DNA of 64,000 nt from Ustilaginoidea virens (GCF_000687475.1 NC_057321.1:2914001-2978000); one strand, 5' to 3'; positions 12,291 to 25,769 are shown, numbered from the stretch's first letter. The notes: a model not told the origin generated them from the sequence alone. Program-made: numbers and translations.

Positions 12291-13171
12291 TAGGATAGGT
12301 AGGATAGGTAAGAAAGAATAATAATAGGAAAGAATAACAATAGGAAAGAATAATAACCTAGCCTTAGTCGAAGAAAATCTAATAGAATAAAAGGTCTAAG
12401 TCACACCAAAGGAATAAAAAGTCTAAGTAAATCTAAAGGGCAAAATAGTCTTAGGCAAAAGGGATTAATCTAGGTGGTCAATCCAGTCAATCCAGTCACA
12501 ATATACTATACTTATGGTCTTCCGGCCTTAATAGTCAAAAGTCGCTTGCCGGCTTCCTAAGTCAAAAGAAATATTTCGCGTAGGCAAATATGTCGGTACT
12601 ACTGCGTTCTTTTAGGCTATGCCTTATACTAGCAATTTGTATGGCAGTACGGATGCCCTAGCAGAACTTTTGCCCGAGGCTGATTTCTTCGTCGGAAAGA
12701 ATATTTAATTATAGAAAATCGTCTGGTAAGATAGCGACGATATAATAGAAGGTGCGCAGGTAAGCAGTCGGTATGCCTATTACACGTTGCGCAGCGAAGG
12801 TCGGATTAAGGTAACAGAATTGCAATATAAAAATACGCAATTATGCTGGTTTACACGCTATTTATCACGCGTTTATACGGTCCTAGTAATAATATTAGCA
12901 CAGAGGTATAAGAAATATAGCAGCAAGAAAAGATTGATATTGCATAGAATGCGTAATTGCACTCTTGCAAACCTATGCACAGCTGCGTGCAGCTGGCTAA
13001 AGTTAGTACGTAGTTGTTTGCGTGTATAATAAAAGGGGGAAACAGCTGGCAATCCGTCGGACCAGCTGGTAATTTGTCGGCGTGCAGCTGGCAATAAATG
13101 CACGCGAATAATAGTCGGAGAGAAATCGATAGGATAAAATAGATAGAATAAAGCGATTTACCGGGTGCAAA
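12291..13171. other. Leader of copia C1, no gene seen
   Basis: AT-rich 5' untranslated part of C1 between gag and the primer site. It holds a short GGTAGGATA repeat (12270-12310) and no supportable gene. The frame at 12787-13029 has no recognisable domain. Confidence 0.5.
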
Positions 13172-13184
13172 CCGGGCTCATAAC
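13172..13184 (-). other. Primer binding site of copia C1 (half-tRNA-iMet type)
   Basis: CCGGGCTCATAAC (plus strand) abuts the 5' LTR. It equals the anticodon-arm core of initiator tRNA-Met, the primer used by copia and Ty5. The site also fixes the minus orientation. Confidence 0.7.
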
Positions 13185-13746
13185 TGTCAAAAGGGTTTCG
13201 CCTGCTAAGATAATGCAGTATGCGAAGGATAAAGGCAGTGGAATGGTAAAATCGCAGTAAGGTAAAATAACGGCATAGATAAGATACGAGATTAAGGCGT
13301 AGGGGCAATCTGATGTGCATTAATTCTGCATACTTGCTTGCGTGCATCCATCCATACTTCCTTCCTTCCCACTATTTAGGTAGGAATATCTAGGGATTTA
13401 AATACATAATATTCCAACATAGAACATCCCTAGTGAAATCAATCTGACGTGAATATCGTGACCATACTGTGATATTATAGATATGTGGCGAAATGTGCAT
13501 TTGTAGTGCATCGAGATTTGCGACGATAAAGTGGTGTGATCAATTTGTGATGCATCATATGTTTGCGCGTAAGGGAATGTGTATAAGTACTAGGTACTCA
13601 ACTTTACTAGCAGCTGCCATATAAATATAAGTACTGAATACTTAATACCTTTCTCAATCTGATGATGCGGCGATGCGTAGAGATTGTCGGCGATAGATAT
13701 CCAAAAATAATAAAATAAAATAACAATAAATAATTTCATTCTGACA
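13185..13746 (-). repeat. 5' LTR of copia C1
   Basis: 562 bp from TGTCAAAAGG to TTCTGACA, nearly identical to 6809-7370 and followed by TSD CATAC. Confidence 0.92.
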
Positions 13747-13751
13747 CATAC

Positions 13752-13866
13752 AGATATAAGTAGGCCTCAGAGGGACTCCTATTCGGGCTCCTTCCTTTAT
13801 TCTTTAGTTTATTTAATATATACATTTAACGCCTATTCGCAGTCGCCCTAGGGCCAGTCCTTCATA
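13752..13866 (+). repeat. 5' LTR of chromovirus G, second part
   Basis: Continues the LTR interrupted at 6808. It matches 26465-26579 of the 3' LTR through CGCAGTCGCCCTAGGGCCAG and ends TTCATA (the 3' LTR ends TTCACA). Together the parts make 253 bp, equal to the 3' LTR. Confidence 0.9.
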
Positions 13867-16800
13867 ATTAAATAAACTCTCTTAATCCTTATTATTATAT
13901 CTTATATAACTGCTGCCGATAATAGATATAGACCCCTTATAGAACACTATAGGCTCGGATGACGCCCGACGCGCCCCCGCTTATTAACGGGCCGTATAAC
14001 TAGAGTTAATTATAAACACTATAGAAGTACTTAATACGAGGTTCTAAGAATAGCTATCCTAAAGCTAAGAAAGTGAGCGCTAGATGCACGCTTAGGCCAA
14101 GCAGACTAAGCATTAGATACAGGCTCTTATCGACTAGATATAGTAATAACTATCGTTAATACCTATATTAACCCTAGACCGATCTTAGACTGACTCTATC
14201 CTAATCCCGGAAGAAACCTAATAAAAACGTAAGCCGATACCGGTTAGGGAACCCTTTAATAGGAAAAAGGCTATATTTACCGCATAGAAGACCTTTATAA
14301 AATATAAATTAGAGATTAATCGGGACTTTATTAGTAACGATAAGACCTAGTAGATATTTATCTACTAAAACCTCTCGGCTATAGTCTAATCCTAGGTTAT
14401 AGCCTTCTTTAAGAATAGTACGGCCCTCTATTACTATCTTATAGTCTTTTTTACTTACCTATAGTAACTCTTTAAGAATCTATATCGGGAGGAATATACA
14501 ATTATAAAACTTAAGTATACCCTCCGCTAAATACTAAAAGAACCTTTCTCTGCCTTCTTTATGCATTTTAAAGAAAAATTAGTATTAGTAGGGGGACTTA
14601 ATTAGCTTAAATCGGTAAAGCTAGAAATACTTTAATCTGCCTTTAACCTTTATATATCGGAAAAGATTATAGGCCTTAGGGTCTCCCGTAAGGATTATAA
14701 TGCGGCCGTTATATAGTATCATAAAATCGCTATTGACCTAGAGATAAGCCTTACTATAAAACACTATACAGACCCTTCCCGGGATTATAATATTAATACC
14801 CGGGATCTATAGACAATAGCTCGGGATAAAGACGGTAATACGCCTATAATAGGCATCTATAAGCTAGGTTCGAAAGGTAAGCGAAAGTAGCCTAATAAGA
14901 GAGCGGTATAGGTTTTAATAGAAATCCTTAAGGAGTACTATTAGAAATCACTTTATATCTAATATAGGGATGCCGGCTATAAAGTATAAGAATATAAGCT
15001 AAGGCTGGCCTAGCCTCTACTAGAGATAATTATAGCCTCTACAGACCTAAAGGCTGTAAAAGCCTTGCGAATCGCTAAATTTAGAGATAGTAATAATAGC
15101 GATTCCTAAAGAAAAGATTAGCCTTTAAGCTAAATCTCGCAAAAGAGCTTAAAAAACACACCTAGCCCCCAGCTAAATTACAATAGGAATACTATATAAA
15201 GGAGATTAATAATATTAAAGACCGTATAAATAGACACCCCTTTTTAGTCCTAATATTATATAATAATTCTACCTTTATTAATACCCTAATTGATTTTAAT
15301 TGTAACTACTATAGTGCGATAAGCAAAATAACTATCTAAAGATTAAAACTCTAGCCTATCTACCTATCGTCTTAAAGGAAATTTAGGACTATAATAGATA
15401 TAAAGAGTCGATCGGGAGAGTAATAAGCTATTACCCCCTTAATTACTTATATTATTTATATTAATATTAATATCGATAGATAGCCATTAGCTATAATACT
15501 ATATATTATCCTAGGCCTTACCTACGATATTATCTTAAGGTTACCCTAAATAAAGTACCGCAATATCGAATTATAAATAAAGTAGCGCTAATTAAGAATT
15601 AGAGCCGCTAGTAGCCTCTTTATTAAGGAATCGACTATTCGATCCTCTAGGCCTATTATAATTAATATTCTTAATTCAATCTTTTATAGTATACTATAAT
15701 AAGCGGTATATACCTAAGATAACTTAACCTCTTTCTTTGCTATAAGTCTATAGGAACTTATATATATCTTCTATATTATGCTCCCGCCTTATTAAAATTT
15801 AGTTCCCTCCCTGGCCTAGCTGTAGATCCTACTACTTAAGCTTTAGGACTTTGCCGACCTCTTTAATAAAGCGAAGGCCTCTAGCCTCCTACTATACTAA
15901 GGTATACTTAATTACTATATTAAGCTTAAACCGACCCTAAATAAGGGGCTACCCGACCTCCTATAGGGACCGCTATATAATATACTGCGGGACTAGCTAT
16001 TTAAGGTTTAGAGATAGGTAATAGACCTTATAGATAAAGGATAGATCTATATAAGCTTTTTATTAGTAGCGGCATTAATCCTATTTGCAAAAAAGGCGAA
16101 TAGCAGATAGTATTTTTATGTGGATTACCAGGCCCTAAATAGGGTTATAGCATAAGACTGGTATCCCCTTCCTTTAATTAAGGAGATACTATATTCCTTA
16201 TCTTAGGCGAAGTAATTTATAAAGGTAGATATTTATATTATATTCTATAAGATCTATATCGCCGAGGGCGATAAATACCTAACTATATTTTAGACCTATT
16301 TTGGCCTTTTTAAGTAGTTAGTAACCCCCTTTAGCCTAATTAGGGCCCCTATAATATTCTAGTATTATATTAATAGGGCCTTAGGGGACTTATTAGGGGA
16401 TTTTACTACTATTTATTTAGACGATATTTTAATTTATACTAGCGGCTTATAGAAGGAATATATAGACCGTATTAGGGTTATCTTTAGATGCCTATAAGAT
16501 ACTAGTCTAAATCTAAATCTAGATAAATATAACTTCGCAGTAAAGGAGGTATACTACCTTAGCTATATTATAACGGTAGGGAAGGAAATCTGCCTAAACC
16601 CTAAGAAGATTAAAGTAATCTAAAAGTAAAAAGCCCCTATAAGATTATAGGGCGTCTAAAGCTTTTTAGGTTTTGCAAACTTCTACTGCGATTTTATCCT
16701 AGACTTCTCCTATTTAGCTAAACCTTTAATTTAACTAATATAAAAGGGTATTCCCTTTTAATAGCTTAAAAAGGAAGAAAAGGCTTTCTAAGCGCTTAAG

Positions 16801-18448
16801 TAATACTTTATCTTATATTTAGTCCTTACCTAATAGGACCCTAAGAAAGAAATAATCTTTAAAGTAGATAGCTTTAATATAGCTCTTAATAGCTACCTCT
16901 TTTAGATCGGGGAGGATAAAATACTTTACCTAATTATATATTACTCAGTATAGCTTACGAAAACTAAATAGAATTATACTATTTACGATAAGGAGCTACT
17001 TACTATTATTATATGCCTTAAGGCGTGGTCGGCTGAACTTTATTCTATTACCGCCCTATTTATAATCCTTATAGACTATAAGAACCTTAAATACTTTGCC
17101 CGACTAAAGGAAATATTAGAATACTAGGCGCGATAGGCCGAGATATTAGCCCTTTTTAACTTCTACCTTTAGTATTAGCCTAGCTTATAGGCCTAATGCC
17201 CCGATATACTTTTGCGATAGGAGTAAAAGGCAGATAGTATAGCACTAAGGTTTAGCTAAGTCCTTTAATTATTATCTATTTCTGCTATAGAGGTAGACCT
17301 AATAGAGGTCTAGCTAGACCTAATAGTAGATCGGCCGACTATAGACCTAAATATAATAGAGGATATACTAATAATAGCTTTATCGATTAGAGTCTCCTTA
17401 CCTAGCGGCTCTTAGGTCTTTACTAATATATACCTATATGCGCTTTAGGACTAGGCTATAGCTAAAGATAAACTATATCGGGCCTAATAAAAGGCTATAG
17501 TAAATAGAGAATAATAATTCCATATAGAGGCGAAGACTAGAGAGTAGATTATAGATTATACTCTAAATACCTATAGAGTGCTACTCTATTAGGGCCGGAT
17601 TTAGCTCCTTTTGTTCAAACTACTAATAATTATAGTAATCTAACGATACTATAACTCTTTTACTATAGGGTACTTAGGGAAGAATATAACCTTTTAACTC
17701 CTCCGATAGGATTACTACTTTAATAGTATATTATCTAAGGTGGCTTAGTTTATTTAGAATTACTAATACTATAGGGCGTATAAAAGCCGTTAATTACGAT
17801 AGGGCCTACTCTAGCCTTTATCGATCCTAGATCGTTTTTAGTCTTAAATCTCTATTGATTTTATAATTAACCTTCTAGCCTATAATGCCTCCGACCTATA
17901 TTACCTAATAGTTATTACCGACTGCTTATCTAAATATATTTAGCTTAAGGCGATACACTCGATATAAGCGGAAGATTATATAGAATAGTTCCTTAATTGC
18001 TAATAGCGGTACTATAGGTTCTTTGCCTAAATTATCAGCAATAGAGGCTTAGACTAAATAGGCTAATTCTAAACTATAATATACTAGGCTATTAGGACCG
18101 AATAACTCCTCTCGACTATATACTACCTATAGACCGACGGTAGTATAAAGTATATAAACTAAGAGGTCTAGGCTATTTTACGCATTAAGGTAGCATTCGA
18201 CTAATATAATTAGCCCTAATATCTCGCAATTTACTAATATACTCTAAATAACTATACTTCTTTAGTCACTAGATATAGTCTAAACTGTCTCTTAAATAGC
18301 TTCGATTTTCCTATTATAGCACCTTCCCCTAATATTATACTAAGCTTAATAACCCCTAAAGGGTAGGCGGCGTGCTTCCTAGCTATAATACAGGAGGGGG
18401 GCAAACTCGCCTAGGCTGCTATCGCCTTTACTTAATAGCAGTAGTAGG
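13867..18448 (+). pseudogene. Chromovirus G: gag-pol up to the C2 insertion
   Basis: Extremely AT-rich plus-strand coding remnant. Gag covers roughly 14.1-15.3 kb. Reverse transcriptase follows at about 15.8-16.6 kb: FVDYQALN-like and PLPLI motifs, then EGDKYLTIF, GLFK and Y-L-D-D at 16434-16445. RNase H (NYTIYDKELL, about 16.95 kb) follows. The integrase core at 17.6-18.4 kb is read as ISIDFI, then VITDCLSKYI. Nearly every break is TAG or TAA at a CAG, CAA or TGG site, the footprint of RIP. The frame is cut at 18448 by copia C2 and continues at 25770. Confidence 0.85.
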
Positions 18449-18791
18449 TGTCGGAATCGCTGTCGCAAGGTGCCCAATTGGGCACATTGCGACGGATGTG
18501 CCGCGCACACCCGATGCGCACGATGTGGCCACTTTGGCCCCTTTTGCCCCTTTACCCCTGAGCCCGGTAGGGCACGCGGGCAGCCCGGCCCGACTGCGCC
18601 GATGCACGTGATAACGGCACACGCACAAAAAGGCCATATCGTGTAATTACCCTCTTTTGCTTCCTTTCTTTCTTTTTAGTTAGTCAGTCATAATCAAAGA
18701 AGCAATTATACCTTTGACCGGTGACCTTACGGTACTTGATACCACGCGCGCGACCCTACGTATAACTGGGTACCCCGAGTTTATATCAATA
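18449..18791 (+). repeat. 5' LTR of copia C2
   Basis: Starts TGTCGGAATCGC and ends TATATCAATA. It contains the palindrome GTGCCCAATTGGGCAC and is GC-rich. Open frames within it are spurious and recur in every copy. Confidence 0.92.
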
Positions 18792-19259
18792 CTGATTAGT
18801 AGTAATAGACACCACTCACAGGATAATATCCCGCAAAGACGGTTTCATTATAGATTAGTAAGATTACTCTCGAAGAGACGATTTCTATTGTAAATCGTGC
18901 TAATTAGGAAGGCAGATAACCTATTCCGTTGAACGGTTATACTGCTAACTAATTGGAAGAACGATATGGACCTCTTCTACCTTTATCTATTACGAAGGAA
19001 GAAAATATACTGACTATCACGATCTTTGAAGATACCCTTAGTATATATAGGAGGCGGCTGACCCATTCCGTTGAATAGTCACCTGCTTACTATAGGAGGT
19101 AAATAACCTATTCCATTGAACGGTTATCTTGCTAACTAACCCCTTCTTTTCTTTCCTTTACCTTTACCGGTAAAGGCCGATCTTGCACTCCTTGCAAGAG
19201 TGAATATTGCACTTTTTGCAACACACCCCCCCCCCCTCTCAAACCCTCCTCTCAATACT
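18792..19259 (+). repeat. Leader of copia C2 with repeated stem-loops
   Basis: A 25-nt motif with pairing arms ATAACC..GGTTAT around TATTCCGTTGAAC occurs at 18916-18940 and 19103-19127. A mutated copy is at 19058-19082. Another hairpin, ACGATTT..AAATCGT, lies at 18878-18898. A C-run (19224-19236) precedes the presumed gag start at 19260. No primer site could be recognised after the LTR. Confidence 0.65.
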
Positions 19260-21770
19260 ATGGCATGATCACGATCATTAATATTACAACCGGTATTGCC
19301 CGAAAGGTTATAGCGATTTACCCCCTTACTCGATGATAATTAGGCCACTGCGATAGAGCCAATTACCCCTGATGCCACCACTGTGGTATTACATAACCGC
19401 CTGGCCTTCTTAATCTATACCTATGAGAAGGATTGTATCATTAACGACGACCTATGGGAACTGTTCTACGAAGACTATAGTGAATGGGATGAATAACTAT
19501 TTAACCGTATTAATCCTCTATTCCTACGCAAATTCCGCACATACCTATGGGATTACGGTGTGTATGTCGGAGCATCAGGCTCTATTATAATACCTACCTT
19601 AATAGAATGCCTTTAATAATAATAGAACCCTGAATGGCCTTAAGAAGAGATCGACCGTTAGCTAGGCCGTAAGATATTCCAGTCACGCCTCAACCCTCAT
19701 AGGGAAGCATTAGTACCTATCGGCAATTTCGATGAGGAAGTCACAGGCTCACGGAATTCATTACGAGTACCTATAACAGTCATGAGAATATCATTACGAA
19801 GGCCCTCATAAGCCTTAATAATAAGGGACTTTATAACACTAATGGCACGATCACAATCGTAATAACCTATTATCCCCCCCTCTATATCGAAAAAGCCTCT
19901 TGCCCTTGCCCCTACCGAAGAAAAAAGGGGCCGATCCTAATAACCTAAAGGGAAGACGCCTATTTATAATAGGCCGCTATTCGAAACAGGGGAAAGCTTC
20001 CATTATCAATAACAATATGCAATGGCCGACGAAGACTATAGCCCGACCGATTAAATACTTCACCCTAGGGGTTATACCCTTAGCCGGGCTAGCCGAGGCG
20101 GCTATTCTAATGCCCCTCGAGGTTATAGTATACCTAATAGAGCTCGGGTTATAGGCCCCGATGATGTACTTCCTTTAATAGAGGACCCCGATGATGATAC
20201 CCTCTAAGCTAATGCCGCCCCTAGTGCCAGATATTACGAATCGCGGTATCGCGGCCTATAGGCCCAAATGCCTCATCCGATAATGCTAAAAATAGGCACG
20301 GCACCTGGCCCTTCCCGCTAATATCGGCCTACTTAGGCCGATGAACGGACCGTCTTAACGGGAGGACCGGTAAACCTAGACCGACCTAGGTTATAGGATA
20401 ACCCAGCCAGAGCTCCCGCCAGCCTACCGCAAGGCTACCGATAAGCCGTTCCGGAATACCCTCTGGAATAATAATACCACCAAGAAGATTATACCCGAAG
20501 AGCCTATATAGAGGCCGGGTTTAATGATATATCGAAGAAGATATCTAACCTCCTACGCAGCTATCGTGTAGAGGATAGATATAGCGGCAAAATGGATGAC
20601 TTTATCGTACTAAAAGTTATCTCTTTTAAGAGCAAATGCCGCCTATTAGGATTGCCCGATTATATATTCGCTAGAGCTTTTTAAATTATGCTAATCGGCG
20701 ATACTGAGATTTATTATTTTGATAATATCGAATGCATTCGCGATACCCTTACTTTTGATGATATGGTCCGCAAAGTTAAGAACCACTTCGAAAATGAAAG
20801 TATGGAGCAATTCTATCTGTACCGTTGGAATAGAATAACGCTCCAATTAACTATCGCGAAATATCCCGATAAATTAAAGCTAGAATGCCTTAATATCCTA
20901 TTAGAGGAACTTTAACGCCTATATTGTGGTCTTTTTCCCCCCTTTATAGCTGATATAGAGCTTCATCGGCAAGTGCTTAATGCTATAAGGGATACCCCTG
21001 AGTGTAGCCAGGCTTTATACCGTTATGCCCCTACATTCGAAGGCCTCGCCGCTGATCTATGGCGATCCCTTTCTATCTACGAGTCGATCTATATAAATCA
21101 ATAGCATTATTTCCTTTAATAACAATATTACGATACTGACGATGTTGATGACAATATGGCACTATTTATAGACCGTAGATATAGTTAATCCTATAACCGG
21201 TATTAACGCCCCTAACGATACGGACCCCCTTAACGCCGATTTGGCCTACATCAATAGTATTAATAATAGAATCGTGCCCTTTTAGATAGGCCCCGTTAGA
21301 GATGTTGCTTCGTTTGCAATAAATTAGGGTATTGGTTATCTAACTACTCTGCTAAAGAGCAATAAGAATTAAAGGACCGATGGATGAAGAACCGATCCTA
21401 CTGCACTACCCCTAATGATAAGAAATTCCGTATTTTCTTATAGGAATATAAAGGGCCTGGCCCCTAAGGCCTCGAAGAAGAAGTAGAGGCCGACCTTGAT
21501 GATATTATCGGTAATATCGAGGTAATAATAGTAGGGGATGCATAATGGGATGCAGAGAAGGCTGCCACACTATAAATTATAGCCACGCAATATTTCCTAG
21601 CCCCTATACCATCAGAACCGTTACCTTCTTTATCTATCGAGATGTTGCAAGCCCTATAGGATGAATTATGCCGATATGCCTTCCTATAGATTGACCCCTT
21701 TCGAATGCCCTTACTACTAGACTGTAATTCTGCCTTTCTAGAAGAAGAATGGTATAGTGACTATACCTTC
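19260..21770 (+). pseudogene. Copia C2: gag region
   Basis: Reading starts at ATG 19260 and runs through one main frame with many TAG/TAA. Recognisable pieces include YEKDCIINDDLWELFYEDYS and a Pro/Arg/Tyr-rich part at 20.0-20.5 kb. A helical segment is open at 20688-20915. This layout (N-terminal domain, disordered middle, capsid-like helices) fits a fungal copia gag. No zinc knuckle was confirmed. Confidence 0.6.
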
Positions 21771-23500
21771 TGCGGAATCCTACTAGATACTAGCGCTTCC
21801 GGCCTATTAATAGCAGGCCTAGGTTAAGTAAAGGCCCTGATGAGGTTGATGAAGACCCTGATTATCGAGGCGACTGATAAAAAGCATACGGTGAACTTCG
21901 GCGCTAGCTCTGCTATATCTTCCGGTATATTGAATGTTCTGATGATATTCGGTAATATCCCCTTTTACGTCCTTAATAGCGGCACCCCCTTCCTATATTC
22001 TATTATAGATATGGATAGGATGGGCGTAAAGCTTGATAATATTGACAACCTGTTAATCTAAGGGGATATTAAGGTCCTAATTATTAGGAAATGGGGATAT
22101 CTATAGTAGACTCTTAATGCCACGGATACTGCAGCCTTCTATCTATCGTTATAGGAAATCCGTTAGCTATATCGTCGATTTGGGCACCCTTCTATCAATA
22201 GGCTTACTAAATTGCTTTAGCGGGCTAGTTATGATGATATTGACTGTAGTATCATCGAAAGCATTACCTATATGTGCTATTAATACTAAATGAACGCAAA
22301 GGCACCTAGCCGATTTAAATTCATACTTAAGGATGACGATACCAGCTAATTTAACTACGAAATTATCGTCGATATCTTTTATATTGATAATCGGCCGGTA
22401 TTATACATTATGGATGCCGCGATAAGCTTCTAAGCAGTTAGATTCTTTGATCTATAAAGATAGAAGGCCTGAGACGTTTAAAATGCCCTTAAAGAATGCT
22501 GGATTGATACTTACCTTGGCCTACCGGATTGGATAGTCTATAATGCCAGTCTAAATTTTGCTTCCGCTGAATTCCGTTATAATGCCCGGCTTCTATCTAT
22601 TAATATCGATGAAATTCCTATAGAAGCCCACTATAGTATTGGTAAAGTCGAGAGATACTATGCCCTATTACGTAAAGCCTATACTATCGTCAATGAAGAA
22701 GTAGGCGACCTATTAATAAGGGAATAGAAACTATAGCTAGCTATTAAAGCCGTTAATGATTCTGCTGGGCCTAATGGCCTAGTACCTACGTTACTAGTCT
22801 TTGGAGTGTATCCCCGACTTACGGATGACTCACCTCCTAGCTTATTAGTATTATAACGCGCCTTAATGTTACGAAAGGCTACTAATGAAGCTAGGAAATG
22901 CCTTGCTAAGCGATAAGTTTATAATGCCCTCGCCTAATGGAATGGCCTAGATATGCGGCCTATCTACTGACTACCCCTATAATCCGATATATAGGTATGG
23001 CGAGAGAAAGGTGGATGGCATGGGCTGTACCGGCTAATCAGCCTTAAAAGTAAGACCTGTATTGTGTAGATGCTATATGGCCCCGTTAAATTCCGGTTAA
23101 CGGTCGTTAAGCCTTATAACTACGACCTTAATAATCCCGCTGCCGATGATGCCGAAGATATCGTCTATGCCGAAGGCCTGGCCCGCCCCGGCCGGCTAGA
23201 AGTTAGGATACTAGCTCCGGCTGCAGCCGCACCTCTAGCTGCGATGATACCTATAGCTGAGATATTATTGACACTTGCAGCCGTGATATATCCGTCACCA
23301 GCCACTGGCTCTGATCAAGCTAGGCCACTATTACTATCACTAGTAAGGGTGGTATCCGACGTTATGATTAATAAGGATTAAGAAGAAGCTCTCGTTAATG
23401 CTATAGCTTTTAATACCGTTATTGACGTCTTTTTCCTGACTGCGAAAGAGTAAGCCGACCTGTAGCTTGCTAGCTAATTACGCCGGGAAGGGAAGATTAT
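21771..23500 (+). pseudogene. Copia C2: protease and integrase region
   Basis: An aspartic protease active site reads I-L-L-D-T-S-A-S (about 21777-21800), followed by sequence with an INKLLQ-like pre-integrase stretch near 22.2 kb. The integrase core and linker lie at about 22.3-23.4 kb; the open piece at 23070-23381 is the linker (YNPADD, then Ala/Pro-rich). The integrase triad could not be assigned residue by residue because of stops. Confidence 0.55.
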
Positions 23501-25150
23501 AACCCCTAGAGCCCCTTTCGAATAGTCTGACCGTATAGAGATAGAAGCATTATAGGCCTGCGATGTATTCCGATTTATTACTTTTGATATCGGTAAATAT
23601 GGAGCCTAACGCCTCTTTAACTTACATATGGTACGAGAGATTAAGGGCAAAGGTATGGATACGCTATATGAGAAATCACGACTCGTTATATAAGGCCATA
23701 GTGATGATGAAAAGCAATTGATATTGACTCAGTCCCCTATAATTCAACGGGCGAGTCAAAGGCTACTAATATTAATAGCTCTATCACTATAACGTTCTTA
23801 CGGCCTATTCCTTTGGATATGTAATATTATATAGGCTTACATGCAGTTATCTACTACCCTTAATAGATCGATTATCGCCAAGCTACCTAAGTAGATAGCG
23901 CATTAATACCCCGATAATATAATTATAGAAGTGGTAAAGCTATTGTACGGAATAGCTGAGGCAGGCACCTACTGGTGGGCGACGTACTTCCGGCACTACC
24001 GTGAGAAGTTGGGCATGACTATTTCAACCTATGACCCCTATTTATTGATATCCGCCGCTAATGACGATACTGACGTTCCTGACCATATTGGCGATACTGA
24101 CCATACTGACGTTCCTGACCGCACTGGCGATACTAACGATACTAGCATATGCTTCGGTATCGTAGGTATGCAGACTGACGATACCCTCGGATTTAGTGAC
24201 GATGCCTTCTTCCAATAGGAGGAATTGGAGCTTACTAAGGCAGGCTTTAATGCCAAGCCTAAGATAAGGCTATCGCCAACTATGCCCTTAATATTTAACG
24301 GATGCATATTGACAGCCAGTAGTGACGGCATAACCTTATGCCAGAAAGGTCAAAGTAAGAAGATTATGACCATCGATAAGAATGCGCCTATAGCCTAGTG
24401 TAATTATATCGAATAACGCGCTCATAGCGCTTACATAGCTACGGTCTGCCAGCCCGAGGCCTCTTTTGACCTGTCTGTCGCGGCATAATACCAGCAACCT
24501 GACCCTAAGGATATCGCGAGATTGAATAAGCGCCTTCAATGGCAATGCGATAACCAGGATCGTGGCTTGCGGTATATCAATCTGGCCCTTGCTACAGCTA
24601 AACTCTTTGTATTTATTGACGGATCTTTTGCCAATAATAAAGATTTGAGCTCCTAGATTGGCTATGTAATTGTGCTAGGGAATGAAGAGGATAACCCTAT
24701 GGATAACGCCTTCCTACTGACCGGTAATATCGTCACTTACAGCTCTATAAAAAGTAAGCGTGTAACACGCAGCGCACTCGCTTCGGAGCTGTATAGTATG
24801 GTATAAGGGGTCGATATCGCATATGCGATAGGTACGACCCTCAATATGATTACCAGTAGGTTGGGACTACTAAAGATTCCTATAGTGGTATGTATAGATT
24901 CTTTTTCGCTGTACGAATGCCTTATTAAGCTAGGCACTACGAAAGAGAAGAGGCTTATGATAGATATCATAGCCTTGCGATAGTTATATAAGCGCCGGGA
25001 AATCTATAAGATTCGCTAGATCAATGGGAATAATAACCTCGCCGATGCAATAACTAAGGGAACGCTAAATAAAGCCCTTAAGACCTTCGTCGACCAAAAT
25101 AGGGCTGTTATACGTGTGGAAGGATGGGTAAAAAGGCCGGTTAATATCTG
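23501..25150 (+). pseudogene. Copia C2: reverse transcriptase and RNase H
   Basis: Reverse transcriptase is read at 23931-24218 (LYGIAEAGTYWW, STYDPYLL, then GMQTDDT at 24165-24185). In this fungal copia clade Q-T-D-D-T replaces the usual YVDD. RNase H (about 24600-25140) shows all four acidic residues: D in FIDGSF, E in ASELYS, D in CIDSFS and D in NLADAITK. It ends EGWVKRPVNI. The stops present are TAG/TAA. The truncated copy at 27405-27897 repeats the RNase H with fewer stops. Confidence 0.82.
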
Positions 25151-25421
25151 ACTGCGTTTGGAAGGTATTGGTGATATTATAGGTGGCAAGTGTGTGGATT
25201 TTCCTATATTCAATGTTGTGTGCATTTGATGCTTTTACTGCGTTTACTGCTGCCCCTTTTTGCCCCTTTGTTTTGGCTGTACGGTATGATGCCGGCCGCG
25301 CGGCGCGACAGCGTTATCGGCGGCACAATCTGCCGAGACCGCGCCGCACTTTTCTTTCTATGTGTGCGCCTTATATCCTAGCGATTCCGATGTTTGCTTC
25401 TATAAAAAGAGAAGCTGCTAG

Positions 25422-25764
25422 TGTCGGAATCGCTGTCGCAAGGTGCCCAATTGGGCACATTGCGACGGATATGCCGCGCACACCCGATGCGCACGATGTG
25501 GCCACTTTGGCCCCTTTTGCCCCTTTACCCCTGAGCCCGGTAGGGCACGCGGGCAGCCCGGCCCGACTGCGCCGATGCACGTGACAACGGCACACGCACA
25601 AAAAGGCCACATCGTGTAATTACCCTCTTTTGCTTCCTTTCTTTCTTTTTAGTTAGTCAGTCATAATCAAAGAAGCAATCATACCTTTAACCGGTGACCT
25701 TACGGTACTTGATACCACGCGCGCGACCCTACGTATAACTGGGTACCCCGAGTTTATATCAACA
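25422..25764 (+). repeat. 3' LTR of copia C2
   Basis: 343 bp, TGTCGGAATCGC to TATATCAACA, followed by TSD GTAGG. A purine-rich AAAAAGAGAAG (25405-25415) precedes it. Confidence 0.93.
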
Positions 25765-25769
25765 GTAGG

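Larger units (their letters stand above)
6809..13746 (-). mobile_element. Copia C1, full length, minus strand
   Basis: Two 562-bp LTRs (6809-7370 and 13185-13746) are flanked by TSD CATAC (6804-6808 and 13747-13751). The left end reads TGTCAAAAGG and the right end TTCTGACA. The purine tract (minus strand, 7371-7380) adjoins the left LTR and the primer site adjoins the right one, so the element is transcribed right to left. Gag, integrase, reverse transcriptase and RNase H are recognisable, all broken by TAG/TAA. The LTRs differ at only about ten positions by eye. Confidence 0.92.
18449..25764 (+). mobile_element. Copia C2, full length, plus strand
   Basis: Two LTRs of exactly 343 bp (18449-18791 and 25422-25764) are flanked by perfect TSD GTAGG (18444-18448 and 25765-25769). 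Total length is 7316 bp. The interior holds gag, protease, reverse transcriptase and RNase H on the plus strand, with scattered TAG/TAA. It lies inside the pol of chromovirus G. A second, truncated copy is at 27405-28539. Confidence 0.93.

Noticed and set aside
25183..25612. Open frames of 60-130 codons on both strands
   Set aside because: They lie in the C2 3' region and LTR and recur in 18372-18637 and 28159-28431, so they are repeat-derived.
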